Counted from the stretch's first letter, positions 13,372 to 29,100 are shown. The stretch is DNA of 64,000 nucleotides from Petrolisthes cinctipes (GCA_033782935.1 JAWQEG010000490.1:1952001-2016000), one strand, 5' to 3'. Notes: generated by a model from the letters alone, not told the origin. Program-made: numbers and translations.

Positions 13372-13724
13372 CATGTACAGATTGCTTCTGGGACCCCAAA
13401 ATATTGAATTTTCGGGTGTTTTGAGCCTGAATTTGAGATATAAACGGGTACAGAAGGTACATGCACATATTGACTTTGGGCATCTAAAATATCGATTTTC
13501 AGCATGTTTTGGGCCTGTATTTTGAAAATACTCTAACACTGAGTAGGCATGTACAGATTGCTTCTGGGACCCCAAAATATTGAATTTTCGGGTGTTTTGA
13601 GCCTGAATTTGAGATATAAACGGGTACTGAAGATGCATACACATATCGACTTTTGTGCACCTAAAAGATCGATTTTCAGTATGTTTTGAGCATGTATTTT
13701 GAAAATACTCTAACACGGAGTAGG
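13372..13724 (+). repeat. 353-bp dimer lacking the short subunit
   Basis: CATG landmarks at 13372, 13548, 13725 and 13901 give spacings of 176, 177 and 176, so the expected 148-bp subunit is absent and two long subunits are followed directly by a new type I subunit carrying GGGTCCCC. The same arrangement recurs 2357 bp downstream (about 15729-16081) and again at about 22121-22473, so it has been copied with its surroundings. Confidence 0.75.
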
Positions 13725-15484
13725 CATGTACAGATTGCTTCTGGGTCCCCAAAATATTGAATTTTCGGGTGTTTTGAGCCTGAATTTGAGATATAAACGG
13801 GTACAGAAGATACATGCACATATTGACTTTGGGCACCAAAAATATCGATTTTCAGCATGTTTTGGGCCTGAATTTTGAAAATACTCTAACACGGAGTAGG
13901 CATGTACAGATCGCTTCTGGGACCCCAAAATATCGAATTCTCGGGTGTTTAGGGCCATAATTTGAGATATAAACGGGTACAGAAGATGCATGCACATATC
14001 GACTTTTGGGCACCGAAAAGATCGATTTTCAGTATGTTTTTGGTCTGTATTTTGAAAATACTCTATCACGGAGTAGGCATGTACAGATACCTTCTGGGAC
14101 CTCTAAATATCGAATTTTCGGGTGTTTTGGGACTGAATTTGAGATATCGACTTTTCGGCACCTAAAATGTCGAGTTTTAGCATGTTTTTAGCCTATATTT
14201 TGAAAATATTCTAGCACTGTGTAGGCATGTACAGATTGCTTCTGGGACCCCAAAATTTTGAATTTTCGGGTGTTTTGAGCCTGAATTTGAGATATAAACG
14301 GGTACAGAAGATACATGCACATATTGACTTTGGGCATCTAAAATATCGATTTTCAGCATGTTTTGGGCCTGTATTTTGAAAATACTCTAACACTGAGTAG
14401 GCATGTACAGATTGCTTTTGGGACCCCAAAATATTGAATTTTCGGGTGTTTTGAGCCTGAATTTGAGATATAAACGGGTACTGAAGATGCATACACATAT
14501 CGACTTTTGTGCACCTAAAAGATCGATTTTCAGTATGTTTTGAGCATGTATTTTGAAAATACTCTAACACGGAGTAGGCATGTACAGATCGCTTCTGGGA
14601 CCCCTAAATATCGAATTTTCGGGTGTTTTGGGACTGAATTTGAGATATCGACTTTTTGGCACCTAAAAGATCGATTTTTAGCATGTTTTTAGCCTATATT
14701 TTGAAAATATTCTAGCACTGAGTAGGCATGTACAGATTGCTTCTGGGACCCCAAAATATTGAATTTTCGGGTGTTTTGAGCCTGAATTTGAGATATAAAC
14801 GGGTACAGAAGATACATGCACATATTGACTTTGGGCACCAAAAATATCGATTTTCAGCATGTTTTGGGCCTGAATTTTGAAAATACTCTAATACTGAGTA
14901 GGCATGTACAGATTGCTTCTGGGACCCCAAAATATTGAATTTTCGGGTGTTTTGAGCCTGAATTTGAGATATAAACGGGTACTGAAGATGCATGCACATA
15001 TCGACTTTTGTGCACCTAAAAGATCCATTTTCAGTATGTTTTGAGCATGTATTTTGAAAATACTCTAACACGGAGTAGGCATGTACAGATCGCTTTTGGG
15101 ACCCCTAAATATCGAATTTTCGGGTGTTTTGGGACTGAATTTGAGATATCGACTTTTTGGCACCTAAAAGATCGATTTTTAGCATGTTTTTAGCCTATAT
15201 TTTGAAAATATTCTAGCACTGAGTAGGCATGTACAGATTGCTTCTGGGACCCCAAAATATTGAATTTTCGGGTGTTTTGAGCCTGAATTTGAGATATAAA
15301 CGGGTACAGAAGATACATGCACATATTGACTTTGGGCACCAAAAATATCGATTTTCAGCATGTTTTGGGCCTGAATTTTGAAAATACTCTAACAAGGAGT
15401 AGGCATGTACAGATCGCTTCTGGGACCCCACAATATCGAATTTTCGGGTGTTTAGGGCCAGAATTTGAGATATAAACGGGTACA

Positions 15485-18400
15485 GAAGATGCATGCACAT
15501 ATCGACTTTTGGGCACCTAAAAGATCGATTTTCAGTATGTTTTGAGCATGTATTTTGAAAATACTCTAACACTGAGTAGGCATGTACAGATCGCTTTTGG
15601 GACCCCTAAATATCGAATTTTCGGGTGTTTTGGGACTGAATTTGAGATATCGACTTTTTGGCACCTAAAAGATCGATTTTTAGCATGTTTTTAGCCTATA
15701 TTTTGAAAATATTTTAGCAATGAGTAGGCATGTACAGATTGCTTCTGGGACCCCAAAATATTGAATTTTCGGGTGTTTTGAGCCTGAATTTGAGATATAA
15801 ACGGGTACAGAAGGTACATGCACATATTGACTTTGGGCATCTAAAATATCGATTTTCAGCATGTTTTGGGCCTGTATTTTGAAAATACTCTAACACTGAG
15901 TAGGCATGTACAGATTGCCTCTGGGACCCCAAAATATTGAATTTTCGGGTGTTTTGAGCCTGAATTTGAGATATAAACGGGTACTGAAGATGCATACACA
16001 TATCGACTTTTGTGCACCTAAAAGATCGATTTTCAGTATGTTTTGAGCATGTATTTTGAAAATACTCTAACACGGAGTAGGCATGTACAGATTGCTTCTG
16101 GGTCCCCAAAATATTGAATTTTCGGGTGTTTTGAGCCTGAATTTGAGATATAAACGGGTACAGAAGATACATGCACATATTGACTTTGGGCACCAAAAAT
16201 ATCGATTTTCAGCATGTTTTGGGCCTGAATTTTGAAAATACTCTAACACGGAGTAGGCATGTACAGATCGCTTCTGGGACCCCAAAATATCGAATTCTCG
16301 GGTGTTTAGGGCCATAATTTGAGATATAAACGGGTACAGAAGATGCATGCACATATCGACTTTTGGGCACCGAAAAGATCGATTTTCAGTATGTTTTTGG
16401 TCTGTATTTTGAAAATACTCTATCACGGAGTAGGCATGTACAGATTCCTTCTGGGACCTCTAAATATCGAATTTTCGGGTGTTTTGGGACTGAATTTGAG
16501 ATATCGACTTTTCGGCACCTAAAATGTCGAGTTTTAGCATGTTTTTAGCCTATATTTTGAAAATATTCTAGCACTGTGTAGGCATGTACAGATTGCTTCT
16601 GGGACCCCAAAATTTTGAATTTTCGGGTGTTTTGAGCCTGAATTTGAGATATAAACGGGTACAGAAGATACATGCACATATTGACTTTGGGCATCTAAAA
16701 TATCGATTTTCAGCATGTTTTGGGCCTGTATTTTGAAAATACTCTAACACTGAGTAGGCATGTACAGATTGCTTCTGGGACCCCAAAATATTGAATTTTC
16801 GGGTGTTTTGAGCCTGAATTTGAGATATAAACGGGTACTGAAGATGCATACACATATCGACTTTTGTGCACCTAAAAGATCGATTTTCAGTATGTTTTGA
16901 GCATGTATTTTGAAAATACTCTAACACGGAGTAGGCATGTACAGATCGCTTCTGGGACCCCTAAATATCGAATTTTCGGGTGTTTTGGGACTGAATTTGA
17001 GATATCGACTTTTTGGCACCTAAAAGATCGATTTTTAGCATGTTTTTAGCCTATATTTTGAAAATATTCTAGCACTGAGTAGGCATGTACAGATTGCTTC
17101 TGGGACCCCAAAATATTGAATTTTCGGGTGTTTTGAGCCTGAATTTGAGATATAAACGGGTACAGAAGATACATGCACATATTGACTTTGGGCACCAAAA
17201 ATATCGATTTTCAGCATGTTTTGGGCCTGAATTTTGAAAATACTCTAACACGGAGTAGGCATGTACAGATCGCTTCTGGGACCCCACAATATCGAATTAT
17301 CGGGTGTTTAGGGCCAGAATTTGAGATATAAACGGGTACAGAAGATGCATGCACATATCGACTTTTGGGCACCTAAAAGATCGATTTTCAGTATGTTTTT
17401 TGCCTGTATTTTGAAAATACTCTAACACGGAGTAGGCATGTACAGATACCTTCTGGGACCTCTAAATATCGAATTTTCGGGTGTTTTGGGACTGAATTTG
17501 AGATATCGATTTTTTAGCACCTAAAATGTCGATTTTTAGCATGTTTTTAGCCTATATTTTGAAAATATTCTAGCACTGTGTAGGCATGTACAGATTGCTT
17601 CTGGGACTCCAAAATATTGAATTTTCGGGTGTTTTGAGCCTGAATTTGAGATATAAACGGGTACAGAAGATACATGCACATATTGACTTTGGGCACCTAA
17701 AAGATCGATTTTTAGCATGTTTTTAGCCTATATTTTGAAAATATTCTAGCACTGAGTAGGCATGTACAGATTGCTTCTGGCACCCCAAAATATTGAATTT
17801 TCGGGTGTTTTGAGCCTGAATTTGAGATATAAACGGGTACAGAAGATATATGCACATATTGACTTTGGGCACCAAAAATATCGATTTTCAGCATGTTTTG
17901 GGCCTGAATTTTGAAAATACTCTAACACGGAGTAGGCATGTACAGATCGCTTCTGGGACCCCAAAATATCGAATTTTCGGGTGTTTAGGGCCAGAATTTG
18001 AGATATAAACGGGTACAGAAGATGCATGCACAAATCGACTTTTGGGCACCTAAAAGATCGATTTTCAGTATGTTTTTGGCCTGTATTTTGAAAATACTCT
18101 AACACGGAGTAGGCATGTACAGATACCTTCTGGGACCTCTAAATATCGAATTTTCGGGGGTTTTGGGACTGAATTTGAGATATCGATTTTTTGACACCTA
18201 AAATGTCTATTTTTAGCATGTTTTTAGCCTATATTTTGAAAATATTCTAGCACTGTGTAGGCATGTACAGATTGCTTCTGGGACCCCAAAATATTGAATT
18301 TTCGGGTGTTTTGAGCCTGAATTTGAGATATAAACGGGTACAGAAGATACATGCACATATTGACTTTGGGCACCTAAAAGATCGATTTTTAGCATGTTTT

Positions 18401-19720
18401 TAGCCTATATTTTGAAAATATTCTAGCACTGAGTAGGCATGTACAGATTGCTTCTGGGACCCCAAAATATTGAATTTTCGGGTGTTTTGAGCCTGAATTT
18501 GAGATATAAACGGGTACAGAAGATACATGCACATAATGACTTTGGGCACCAAAAATATCGATTTTCAGCATGTTTTGGGCCTGAATTTTGAAAATACTCT
18601 AACACGGAGTAGGCATGTACAGATCGCTTCTGGGACCCCAAAATATCGAATTTTCGGGTGTTTAGGGCCAGAATTTGAGATATAAACGGGTACAGAAGAT
18701 GCATGCACATATCGACTTTTGGGCACCTAAAAGATCGATTTTCAGTATGTTTTTGGCCAGTATTTTGAAAATACTCTAACACGGAGTAGGCATGTACAGA
18801 TACCTTCTGGGACCTCTAAATATCGAATTTTCGGGTGTTTTGGTACTGAATTTGAGATATCGATTTTTTGACACCTAAAATGTCGATTTTTAGCATGTTT
18901 TTAGCCTATATTTTGAAAATATTTTAGCAATGAGTAGGCATGTACAGATTGCTTCTGGGACCCCAAAATATTGAATTTTCGGGTGTTTTGAGCCTGAATT
19001 TGAGATATAAACGGGTACAGAAGATACATGCACATATTGACTTTGGGTACCAAAAATATCGATTTTCAGCATGTTTTGGGCCTGAATTTTGAAAATACTC
19101 TAACACGGAGTAGGCATGTACAGATCGCTTCTGGGACCCCAAAATATCGAATTTTCGGGTGTTTAGGGCCAGAATTTGAGATATAAACGGGTACAGAAGA
19201 TGCATGCACATATCGACTTTTGGGCACCTAAAAGATCGATTTTCAGTATGTTTTGAGCATGTATTTTGAAAATACTCTAACACTGAGTAGGCATGTACAG
19301 ATCGCTTTTGGGACCCCTAAATATCGAATTTTCGGGTGTTTTGGGACTGAATTTGAGATATCGACTTTTTCGCACCTAAAAGATCGATTTTTAGCATGTT
19401 TTTAGCCTATATTTTGAAAATATTTTAGCAATGAGTAGGCATGTACAGATTGCTTCTGGGACCCCAAAATATTGAATTTTCGGGTGTTTTGAGCCTGAAT
19501 TTGAGATATAAACGGGTACAGAAGATACATGCACATATTGACTTTGGGCACCAAAAATATCGATTTTCAGCATGTTTTGGGCCTGAATTCTGAAAATACT
19601 CTAACACGGAGTAGGCATGTACAGATCGCTTCTGGGACCCCAAAATATCGAATTTTCGGGTGTTTAGGGCCAGAATTTGAGATATAAACGGGTACAGAAG
19701 ATGCATGCACATATCGACTT
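15485..19720 (+). repeat. 4.2-kb segmental duplication, copy 1 (offset 6392)
   Basis: This segment matches 21877-26112 with very few differences. Shared private variants include CGAATTATCGGG (17293 and 23685), TTCGGGGGTTTTGG (18153 and 24545), TGGCCAGTATTTTG (18752 and 25144), GGGTACCAAAAATATCG (19046 and 25438) and GAATTCTGAAAATAC (19586 and 25978). Differences seen include CAGATTCCT versus CAGATACCT near 16443/22835 and TTTTTCGCACC versus TTTTTGGCACC near 19370/25762. Edges were found where several bases diverge together and are approximate. Confidence 0.82.
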
Positions 19721-21876
19721 TTGTGCACCTAAAAGATCCATTTTCAGTATGTTTTTGGTCTGTATTTTGAAAATACTCTATCACGGAGTAGGCATGTACA
19801 GATACCTTCTGGGACCTCTAAATATCGAATTTTCGGGTGTTTTGGGACTGAATTTGAGATATCGACTTTTCGGCACCTAAAATGTCGAGTTTTAGCATGT
19901 TTTTAGCCTATATTTTGAAAATATTCTAGCACTGTGTAGGCATGTACAGATTGCTTCTGGGACCCCAAAATTTTGAATTTTCGGGTGTTTTGAGCCTGAA
20001 TTTGAGATATAAACGGGTACAGAAGATACATGCACATATTGACTTTGGGCATCTAAAATATCGATTTTCAGCATGTTTTGGGCCTGTATTTTGAAAATAC
20101 TCTAACACTGAGTAGGCATGTACAGATTGCTTTTGGGACCCCAAAATATTGAATTTTCGGGTGTTTTGAGCCTGAATTTGAGATATAAACGGGTACTGAA
20201 GATGCATACACATATCGACTTTTGTGCACCTAAAAGATCGATTTTCAGTATGTTTTGAGCATGTATTTTGAAAATACTCTAACACGGAGTAGGCATGTAC
20301 AGATCGCTTCTGGGACCCCTAAATATCGAATTTTCGGGTGTTTTGGGACTGAATTTGAGATATCGACTTTTTGGCACCTAAAAGATCGATTTTTAGCATG
20401 TTTTTAGCCTATATTTTGAAAATATTCTAGCACTGAGTAGGCATGTACAGATTGCTTCTGGGACCCCAAAATATTGAATTTTCGGGTGTTTTGAGCCTGA
20501 ATTTGAGATATAAACGGGTACAGAAGATACATGCACATATTGACTTTGGGCACCAAAAATATCGATTTTCAGCATGTTTTGGGCCTGAATTTTGAAAATA
20601 CTCTAATACTGAGTAGGCATGTACAGATTGCTTCTGGGACCCCAAAATATTGAATTTTCGGGTGTTTTGAGCCTGAATTTGAGATATAAACGGGTACTGA
20701 AGATGCATGCACATATCGACTTTTGTGCACCTAAAAGATCCATTTTCAGTATGTTTTGAGCATGTATTTTGAAAATACTCTAACACGGAGTAGGCATGTA
20801 CAGATCGCTTTTGGGACCCCTAAATATCGAATTTTCGGGTGTTTTGGGACTGAATTTGAGATATCGACTTTTTGGCACCTAAAAGATCGATTTTTAGCAT
20901 GTTTTTAGCCTATATTTTGAAAATATTCTAGCACTGAGTAGGCATGTACAGATTGCTTCTGGGACCCCAAAATATTGAATTTTCGGGTGTTTTGAGCCTG
21001 AATTTGAGATATAAACGGGTACAGAAGATACATGCACATATTGACTTTGGGCACCAAAAATATCGATTTTCAGCATGTTTTGGGCCTGAATTTTGAAAAT
21101 ACTCTAACAAGGAGTAGGCATGTACAGATCGCTTCTGGGACCCCACAATATCGAATTTTCGGGTGTTTAGGGCCAGAATTTGAGATATAAACGGGTACAG
21201 AAGATGCATGCACATATCGACTTTTGGGCACCTAAAAGATCGATTTTCAGTATGTTTTTGGCCTGTATTTTGAAAATACTCTAACACGGAGTAGGCATGT
21301 ACAGATACCTTCTGGGACCTCTAAATATCGAATTTTCGGGTGTTTTGGGACTGAATTTGAGATATCGATTTTTTGGCACCTAAAATGTCGATTTTTAGCA
21401 TGTTTTTAGCCTATATTTTGAAAATATTCTAGCACTGTGTAGGCATGTACAGATTGCTTCTGGGACCCCAAAATATTGAATTTTCGGGTGTTTTGAGCCG
21501 GAATTTGAGATATAAACGGGTACAGAAGATACATGCACATATTGACTTTGGGCACCTAAAAGATCGATTTTTAGCATGTTTTTAGCCTATATTTTGAAAA
21601 TATTCTAGCACTGAGTAGGCATGTACAGATTGCTTCTGGGACCCCAAAATATTGAATTTTCGGGTGTTTTGAGCCTGAATTTGAGATATAAACGGGTACA
21701 GAAGATACATGCACATAATGACTTTGGGCACCAAAAATATCGATTTTCAGCATGTTTTGGGCCTGAATTTTGAAAATACTCTAACACGGAGTAGGCATGT
21801 ACAGATCGCTTCTGGGACCCCAAAATATCGAATTTTCGGGTGTTTAGGGCCATAATTTGAGATATAAACGGGTACA

Positions 21877-24800
21877 GAAGATGCATGCACATATCGACTT
21901 TTGGGCACCTAAAAGATCGATTTTCAGTATGTTTTGAGCATGTATTTTGAAAATACTCTAACACTGAGTAGGCATGTACAGATCGCTTTTGGGACCCCTA
22001 AATATCGAATTTTCGGGTGTTTTGGGACTGAATTTGAGATATCGACTTTTTGGCACCTAAAAGATCGATTTTTAGCATGTTTTTAGCCTATATTTTGAAA
22101 ATATTTTAGCAATGAGTAGGCATGTACAGATTGCTTCTGGGACCCCAAAATATTGAATTTTCGGGTGTTTTGAGCCTGAATTTGAGATATAAACGGGTAC
22201 AGAAGGTACATGCACATATTGACTTTGGGCATCTAAAATATCGATTTTCAGCATGTTTTGGGCCTGTATTTTGAAAATACTCTAACACTGAGTAGGCATG
22301 TACAGATTGCCTCTGGGACCCCAAAATATTGAATTTTCGGGTGTTTTGAGCCTGAATTTGAGATATAAACGGGTACTGAAGATGCATACACATATCGACT
22401 TTTGTGCACCTAAAAGATCGATTTTCAGTATGTTTTGAGCATGTATTTTGAAAATACTCTAACACGGAGTAGGCATGTACAGATTGCTTCTGGGTCCCCA
22501 AAATATTGAATTTTCGGGTGTTTTGAGCCTGAATTTGAGATATAAACGGGTACAGAAGATACATGCACATATTGACTTTGGGCACCAAAAATATCGATTT
22601 TCAGCATGTTTTGGGCCTGAATTTTGAAAATACTCTAACACGGAGTAGGCATGTACAGATCGCTTCTGGGACCCCAAAATATCGAATTCTCGGGTGTTTA
22701 GGGCCATAATTTGAGATATAAACGGGTACAGAAGATGCATGCACATATCGACTTTTGGGCACCGAAAAGATCGATTTTCAGTATGTTTTTGGTCTGTATT
22801 TTGAAAATACTCTATCACGGAGTAGGCATGTACAGATACCTTCTGGGACCTCTAAATATCGAATTTTCGGGTGTTTTGGGACTGAATTTGAGATATCGAC
22901 TTTTCGGCACCTAAAATGTCGAGTTTTAGCATGTTTTTAGCCTATATTTTGAAAATATTCTAGCACTGTGTAGGCATGTACAGATTGCTTCTGGGACCCC
23001 AAAATTTTGAATTTTCGGGTGTTTTGAGCCTGAATTTGAGATATAAACGGGTACAGAAGATACATGCACATATTGACTTTGGGCATCTAAAATATCGATT
23101 TTCAGCATGTTTTGGGCCTGTATTTTGAAAATACTCTAACACTGAGTAGGCATGTACAGATTGCTTCTGGGACCCCAAAATATTGAATTTTCGGGTGTTT
23201 TGAGCCTGAATTTGAGATATAAACGGGTACTGAAGATGCATACACATATCGACTTTTGTGCACCTAAAAGATCGATTTTCAGTATGTTTTGAGCATGTAT
23301 TTTGAAAATACTCTAACACGGAGTAGGCATGTACAGATCGCTTCTGGGACCCCTAAATATCGAATTTTCGGGTGTTTTGGGACTGAATTTGAGATATCGA
23401 CTTTTTGGCACCTAAAAGATCGATTTTTAGCATGTTTTTAGCCTATATTTTGAAAATATTCTAGCACTGAGTAGGCATGTACAGATTGCTTCTGGGACCC
23501 CAAAATATTGAATTTTCGGGTGTTTTGAGCCTGAATTTGAGATATAAACGGGTACAGAAGATACATGCACATATTGACTTTGGGCACCAAAAATATCGAT
23601 TTTCAGCATGTTTTGGGCCTGAATTTTGAAAATACTCTAACACGGAGTAGGCATGTACAGATCGCTTCTGGGACCCCACAATATCGAATTATCGGGTGTT
23701 TAGGGCCAGAATTTGAGATATAAACGGGTACAGAAGATGCATGCACATATCGACTTTTGGGCACCTAAAAGATCGATTTTCAGTATGTTTTTTGCCTGTA
23801 TTTTGAAAATACTCTAACACGGAGTAGGCATGTACAGATACCTTCTGGGACCTCTAAATATCGAATTTTCGGGTGTTTTGGGACTGAATTTGAGATATCG
23901 ATTTTTTAGCACCTAAAATGTCGATTTTTAGCATGTTTTTAGCCTATATTTTGAAAATATTCTAGCACTGTGTAGGCATGTACAGATTGCTTCTGGGACT
24001 CCAAAATATTGAATTTTCGGGTGTTTTGAGCCTGAATTTGAGATATAAACGGGTACAGAAGATACATGCACATATTGACTTTGGGCACCTAAAAGATCGA
24101 TTTTTAGCATGTTTTTAGCCTATATTTTGAAAATATTCTAGCACTGAGTAGGCATGTACAGATTGCTTCTGGCACCCCAAAATATTGAATTTTCGGGTGT
24201 TTTGAGCCTGAATTTGAGATATAAACGGGTACAGAAGATATATGCACATATTGACTTTGGGCACCAAAAATATCGATTTTCAGCATGTTTTGGGCCTGAA
24301 TTTTGAAAATACTCTAACACGGAGTAGGCATGTACAGATCGCTTCTGGGACCCCAAAATATCGAATTTTCGGGTGTTTAGGGCCAGAATTTGAGATATAA
24401 ACGGGTACAGAAGATGCATGCACAAATCGACTTTTGGGCACCTAAAAGATCGATTTTCAGTATGTTTTTGGCCTGTATTTTGAAAATACTCTAACACGGA
24501 GTAGGCATGTACAGATACCTTCTGGGACCTCTAAATATCGAATTTTCGGGGGTTTTGGGACTGAATTTGAGATATCGATTTTTTGACACCTAAAATGTCT
24601 ATTTTTAGCATGTTTTTAGCCTATATTTTGAAAATATTCTAGCACTGTGTAGGCATGTACAGATTGCTTCTGGGACCCCAAAATATTGAATTTTCGGGTG
24701 TTTTGAGCCTGAATTTGAGATATAAACGGGTACAGAAGATACATGCACATATTGACTTTGGGCACCTAAAAGATCGATTTTTAGCATGTTTTTAGCCTAT

Positions 24801-26112
24801 ATTTTGAAAATATTCTAGCACTGAGTAGGCATGTACAGATTGCTTCTGGGACCCCAAAATATTGAATTTTCGGGTGTTTTGAGCCTGAATTTGAGATATA
24901 AACGGGTACAGAAGATACATGCACATAATGACTTTGGGCACCAAAAATATCGATTTTCAGCATGTTTTGGGCCTGAATTTTGAAAATACTCTAACACGGA
25001 GTAGGCATGTACAGATCGCTTCTGGGACCCCAAAATATCGAATTTTCGGGTGTTTAGGGCCAGAATTTGAGATATAAACGGGTACAGAAGATGCATGCAC
25101 ATATCGACTTTTGGGCACCTAAAAGATCGATTTTCAGTATGTTTTTGGCCAGTATTTTGAAAATACTCTAACACGGAGTAGGCATGTACAGATACCTTCT
25201 GGGACCTCTAAATATCGAATTTTCGGGTGTTTTGGTACTGAATTTGAGATATCGATTTTTTGACACCTAAAATGTCGATTTTTAGCATGTTTTTAGCCTA
25301 TATTTTGAAAATATTTTAGCAATGAGTAGGCATGTACAGATTGCTTCTGGGACCCCAAAATATTGAATTTTCGGGTGTTTTGAGCCTGAATTTGAGATAT
25401 AAACGGGTACAGAAGATACATGCACATATTGACTTTGGGTACCAAAAATATCGATTTTCAGCATGTTTTGGGCCTGAATTTTGAAAATACTCTAACACGG
25501 AGTAGGCATGTACAGATCGCTTCTGGGACCCCAAAATATCGAATTTTCGGGTGTTTAGGGCCAGAATTTGAGATATAAACGGGTACAGAAGATGCATGCA
25601 CATATCGACTTTTGGGCACCTAAAAGATCGATTTTCAGTATGTTTTGAGCATGTATTTTGAAAATACTCTAACACTGAGTAGGCATGTACAGATCGCTTT
25701 TGGGACCCCTAAATATCGAATTTTCGGGTGTTTTGGGACTGAATTTGAGATATCGACTTTTTGGCACCTAAAAGATCGATTTTTAGCATGTTTTTAGCCT
25801 ATATTTTGAAAATATTTTAGCAATGAGTAGGCATGTACAGATTGCTTCTGGGACCCCAAAATATTGAATTTTCGGGTGTTTTGAGCCTGAATTTGAGATA
25901 TAAACGGGTACAGAAGATACATGCACATATTGACTTTGGGCACCAAAAATATCGATTTTCAGCATGTTTTGGGCCTGAATTCTGAAAATACTCTAACACG
26001 GAGTAGGCATGTACAGATCGCTTCTGGGACCCCAAAATATCGAATTTTCGGGTGTTTAGGGCCAGAATTTGAGATATAAACGGGTACAGAAGATGCATGC
26101 ACATATCGACTT
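21877..26112 (+). repeat. 4.2-kb segmental duplication, copy 2 (offset 6392)
   Basis: This is the partner of 15485-19720. To its left, the stretch 19720-21300 instead resembles 14000-15500 at an offset of 5715 bp, including CCCCAAAATTTTGAATTTTC and the GATCCATTTTCAG variant. To its right, the array resembles the 13.1-kb region, sharing GAGTTTTAGAATTTTTTT (13318 and 26279). The left array is therefore a mosaic of successive block duplications and not one simple repeat. Confidence 0.8.
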
Positions 26113-29100
26113 TTGGGCACCTAAAAGATCGATTTTCAGTATGTTTTTGGCCTGTATTTTGAAAATACTCTATCACGGAGTAGGCATGTACAGATACCTT
26201 CTGGGACCTCTAAATATCGAATTTTCGGGTGTTTTGGGACTGAATTTGAGATATCGATTTTTTGGCACCTAAAATGTCGAGTTTTAGAATTTTTTTAGCC
26301 TATATTCTGAAAATATTCTAGCACTGTGTAGGCATGTACAGATTGCTTCTGGGACCCCAAAATATTGAATTTTCGGGTGTTTTGAGCCTGAATTTGAGAT
26401 ATAAACGGGTACAGAAGATACATGCACATATTGACTTTGGGCATCTAAAATATCGATTTTCAGCATGTTTTGGGCCTGTATTTTGAAAATACTCTAACAC
26501 TGAGTAGGCATGTACAGATTGCTTCTGGGACCCCAAAATATTGAATTTTCGGGTGTTTTGAGCCTGAATTTGAGATATAAACGGGTACTGAAGATGCATA
26601 CACATATCGACTTTTGTGCACCTAAAAGATCGATTTTCAGTATGTTTTGAGCATGTATTTTGAAAATACTCTAACACGGAGTAGGCATGTTCAGATCGCT
26701 TCTGGGACCCCTAAATATCGAATTTTCGGGTGTTTTGGGACTGAATTTGAGATATCGACTTTTTGGCACCTAAAAGATCGATTTTTAGCATGTTTTTAGC
26801 CTATATTTTGAAAATATTCTAGCACTGAGTAGGCATGTACAGATTGCTTCTGGGACCCCAAAATATTGAATTTTCGGGTGTTTTGAGCCTGAATTTGAGA
26901 TATAAACGGGTACAGAAGATACATGCACATATTGACTTTGGGCACCAAAAATATCGATTTTCAGCATGTTTTGGGCCTGAATTCTGAAAATACTCTAACA
27001 CGGAGTAGGCATGTACAGATCGCTTCTGGGACCCCAAAATATCGAATTTTCGGGTGTTTAGGGCCAGAATTTGAGATATAAACGGATACAGAAGATGCAT
27101 GCACATATCGACTTTTGGGCACCTAAAAGATCGATTTTCAGTATGTTTTTGGCCTGTATTTTGAAAATACTCTAACACGGAGTAGGCATGTTCAGATCGC
27201 TTCTGGGACCCCTAAATATCGAATTTTCGGGTGTTTTGGGACTGAATTTTAGATATCGACTTTTTGGCACCTAAAAGATCGATTTTTAGCATGTTTTGAG
27301 CCTATATTTTGAAAATATTCTAGCACTGAGTAGGCATGTACAGATTGCTTCTGGGACCCCAAAATATTGAATTTTCTGGTGTTTTGAGCCTGAATTTGAG
27401 ATATAAACGGGTACAGAAGATACATGCACATATTGACTTTGGGCACCAAAAATATCGATTTTCAGCATGTTTTGGGCCTGAATTTTGAAAATACTCTAAC
27501 ACGGAGTAGGCATGTACAGATCGCTTCTGGGACCCCAAAATATCGAATTTTCGGGTGTTTAGGGCCAGAATTTGAGATATAAACGGGTACAGAAGATGCA
27601 TGCACATATCGACTTTTGGGCACCTAAAAGATCGATTTTCAGTATGTTTTTGGCCTGTATTTTGAAAATACTCTAACACGGAGTAGGCATGTACAGATCG
27701 CTTCTGGGAACCCTAAATATCGAATTTTCGGGTGTTTTGGGACTGAATTTGAGATATCGACTTTTTGGCACCTAAAAGATCGATTTTTAGCATGTTTTTA
27801 GCCTATATTTTGAAAATATTCTAGCACTGAGTAGGCATGTACAGATTGCTTCTGGGACCCCAAAATATTGAATTTTCGGGTGTTTTGAGCCTGAATTTGA
27901 GATATAAACGGGTACAGAAGATACATGCACATATTGACTGGGTACCAAAAATATCGATTTTCAGCATGTTTTGGGCCTGAATTTTGAAAATACTCTAACA
28001 CGGAGTAGGCATGTACAGATCGCTTCTGGGACCCCAAAATATCGAATTTTAGGGTGTTTAGGGCCAGAATTTGAGATATAAACGGGTACAGAAGATGCAT
28101 GCACATATCGACTTTTGGGCACCTAAAAGATCGATTTTCAGTATGTTTTTGGTCTGTATTTTGAAAATACTCTAACACGGAGTAGGCATGTACAGATACC
28201 TTCTGGGACCTCTAAATATCGAATTTTCGGGTGTTTAGGGACTGAATTTGAGATATCGATTTTTTGACACCTAAAATGTCGATTTTTAGCATGTTTTTAG
28301 CCTATATTTTGAAAATATTATAGCACTGTGTAGGCATGTACAGATTGCTTCTGGGACCCAAAATATTGAATTTTCGGGTGTTTTGAGCCTGAATTTGAGA
28401 TATAAACGGGTACAGAAGATACATGCACATATTGACTTTGGGCATCTAAAATATCGATTTTCAGCATGTTTTGGGCCTGTATTTTGAAAATACTCTAACA
28501 CTGAGTAGGCATGTACAGATTGCTTCTGGGACCCCAAAATATTGAATTTTCGGGTGTTTTGAGCCTGAATTTGAGATATAAACGGGTACTGAAGATGCAT
28601 GAACATATCGACTTTTGTGCACCTAAAAGATCGATTTTCAGTATGTTTTGAGCATGTATTTTGAAAATACTCTAACACGGAGTAGGCATGTACAGATCGC
28701 TTTTGGGACCCCTAAATATCGAATTTTCGGGTGTTTTGGGACTGAATTTGAGATATCGACTTTTTGGCACCTAAAAGATCGATTTTTAGCATGTTTTTAG
28801 CCTATATTTTGAAAATATTCTAGCACTGAGTAGGCATGTACAGATTGCTTCTGGGACCCCAAAATATTGAATTTTCGGGTGTTTTGAGCCTGAATTTGAG
28901 ATATAAACGGGTACAGAAGATACATGCACATATTGACTTTGGGCACCTAAAATATCGATTTTCAGCATGTTTCGGGCCTGAATTTTGAAAATACTCTAAC
29001 ACGGAGTAGGCATGTACAGATCGCTTCTGGGACCCCAAAATATCGAATTTTCGGGTGTTTAGGGCCAGAATTTGAGATATAAACGGGTACAGAAGATGCA

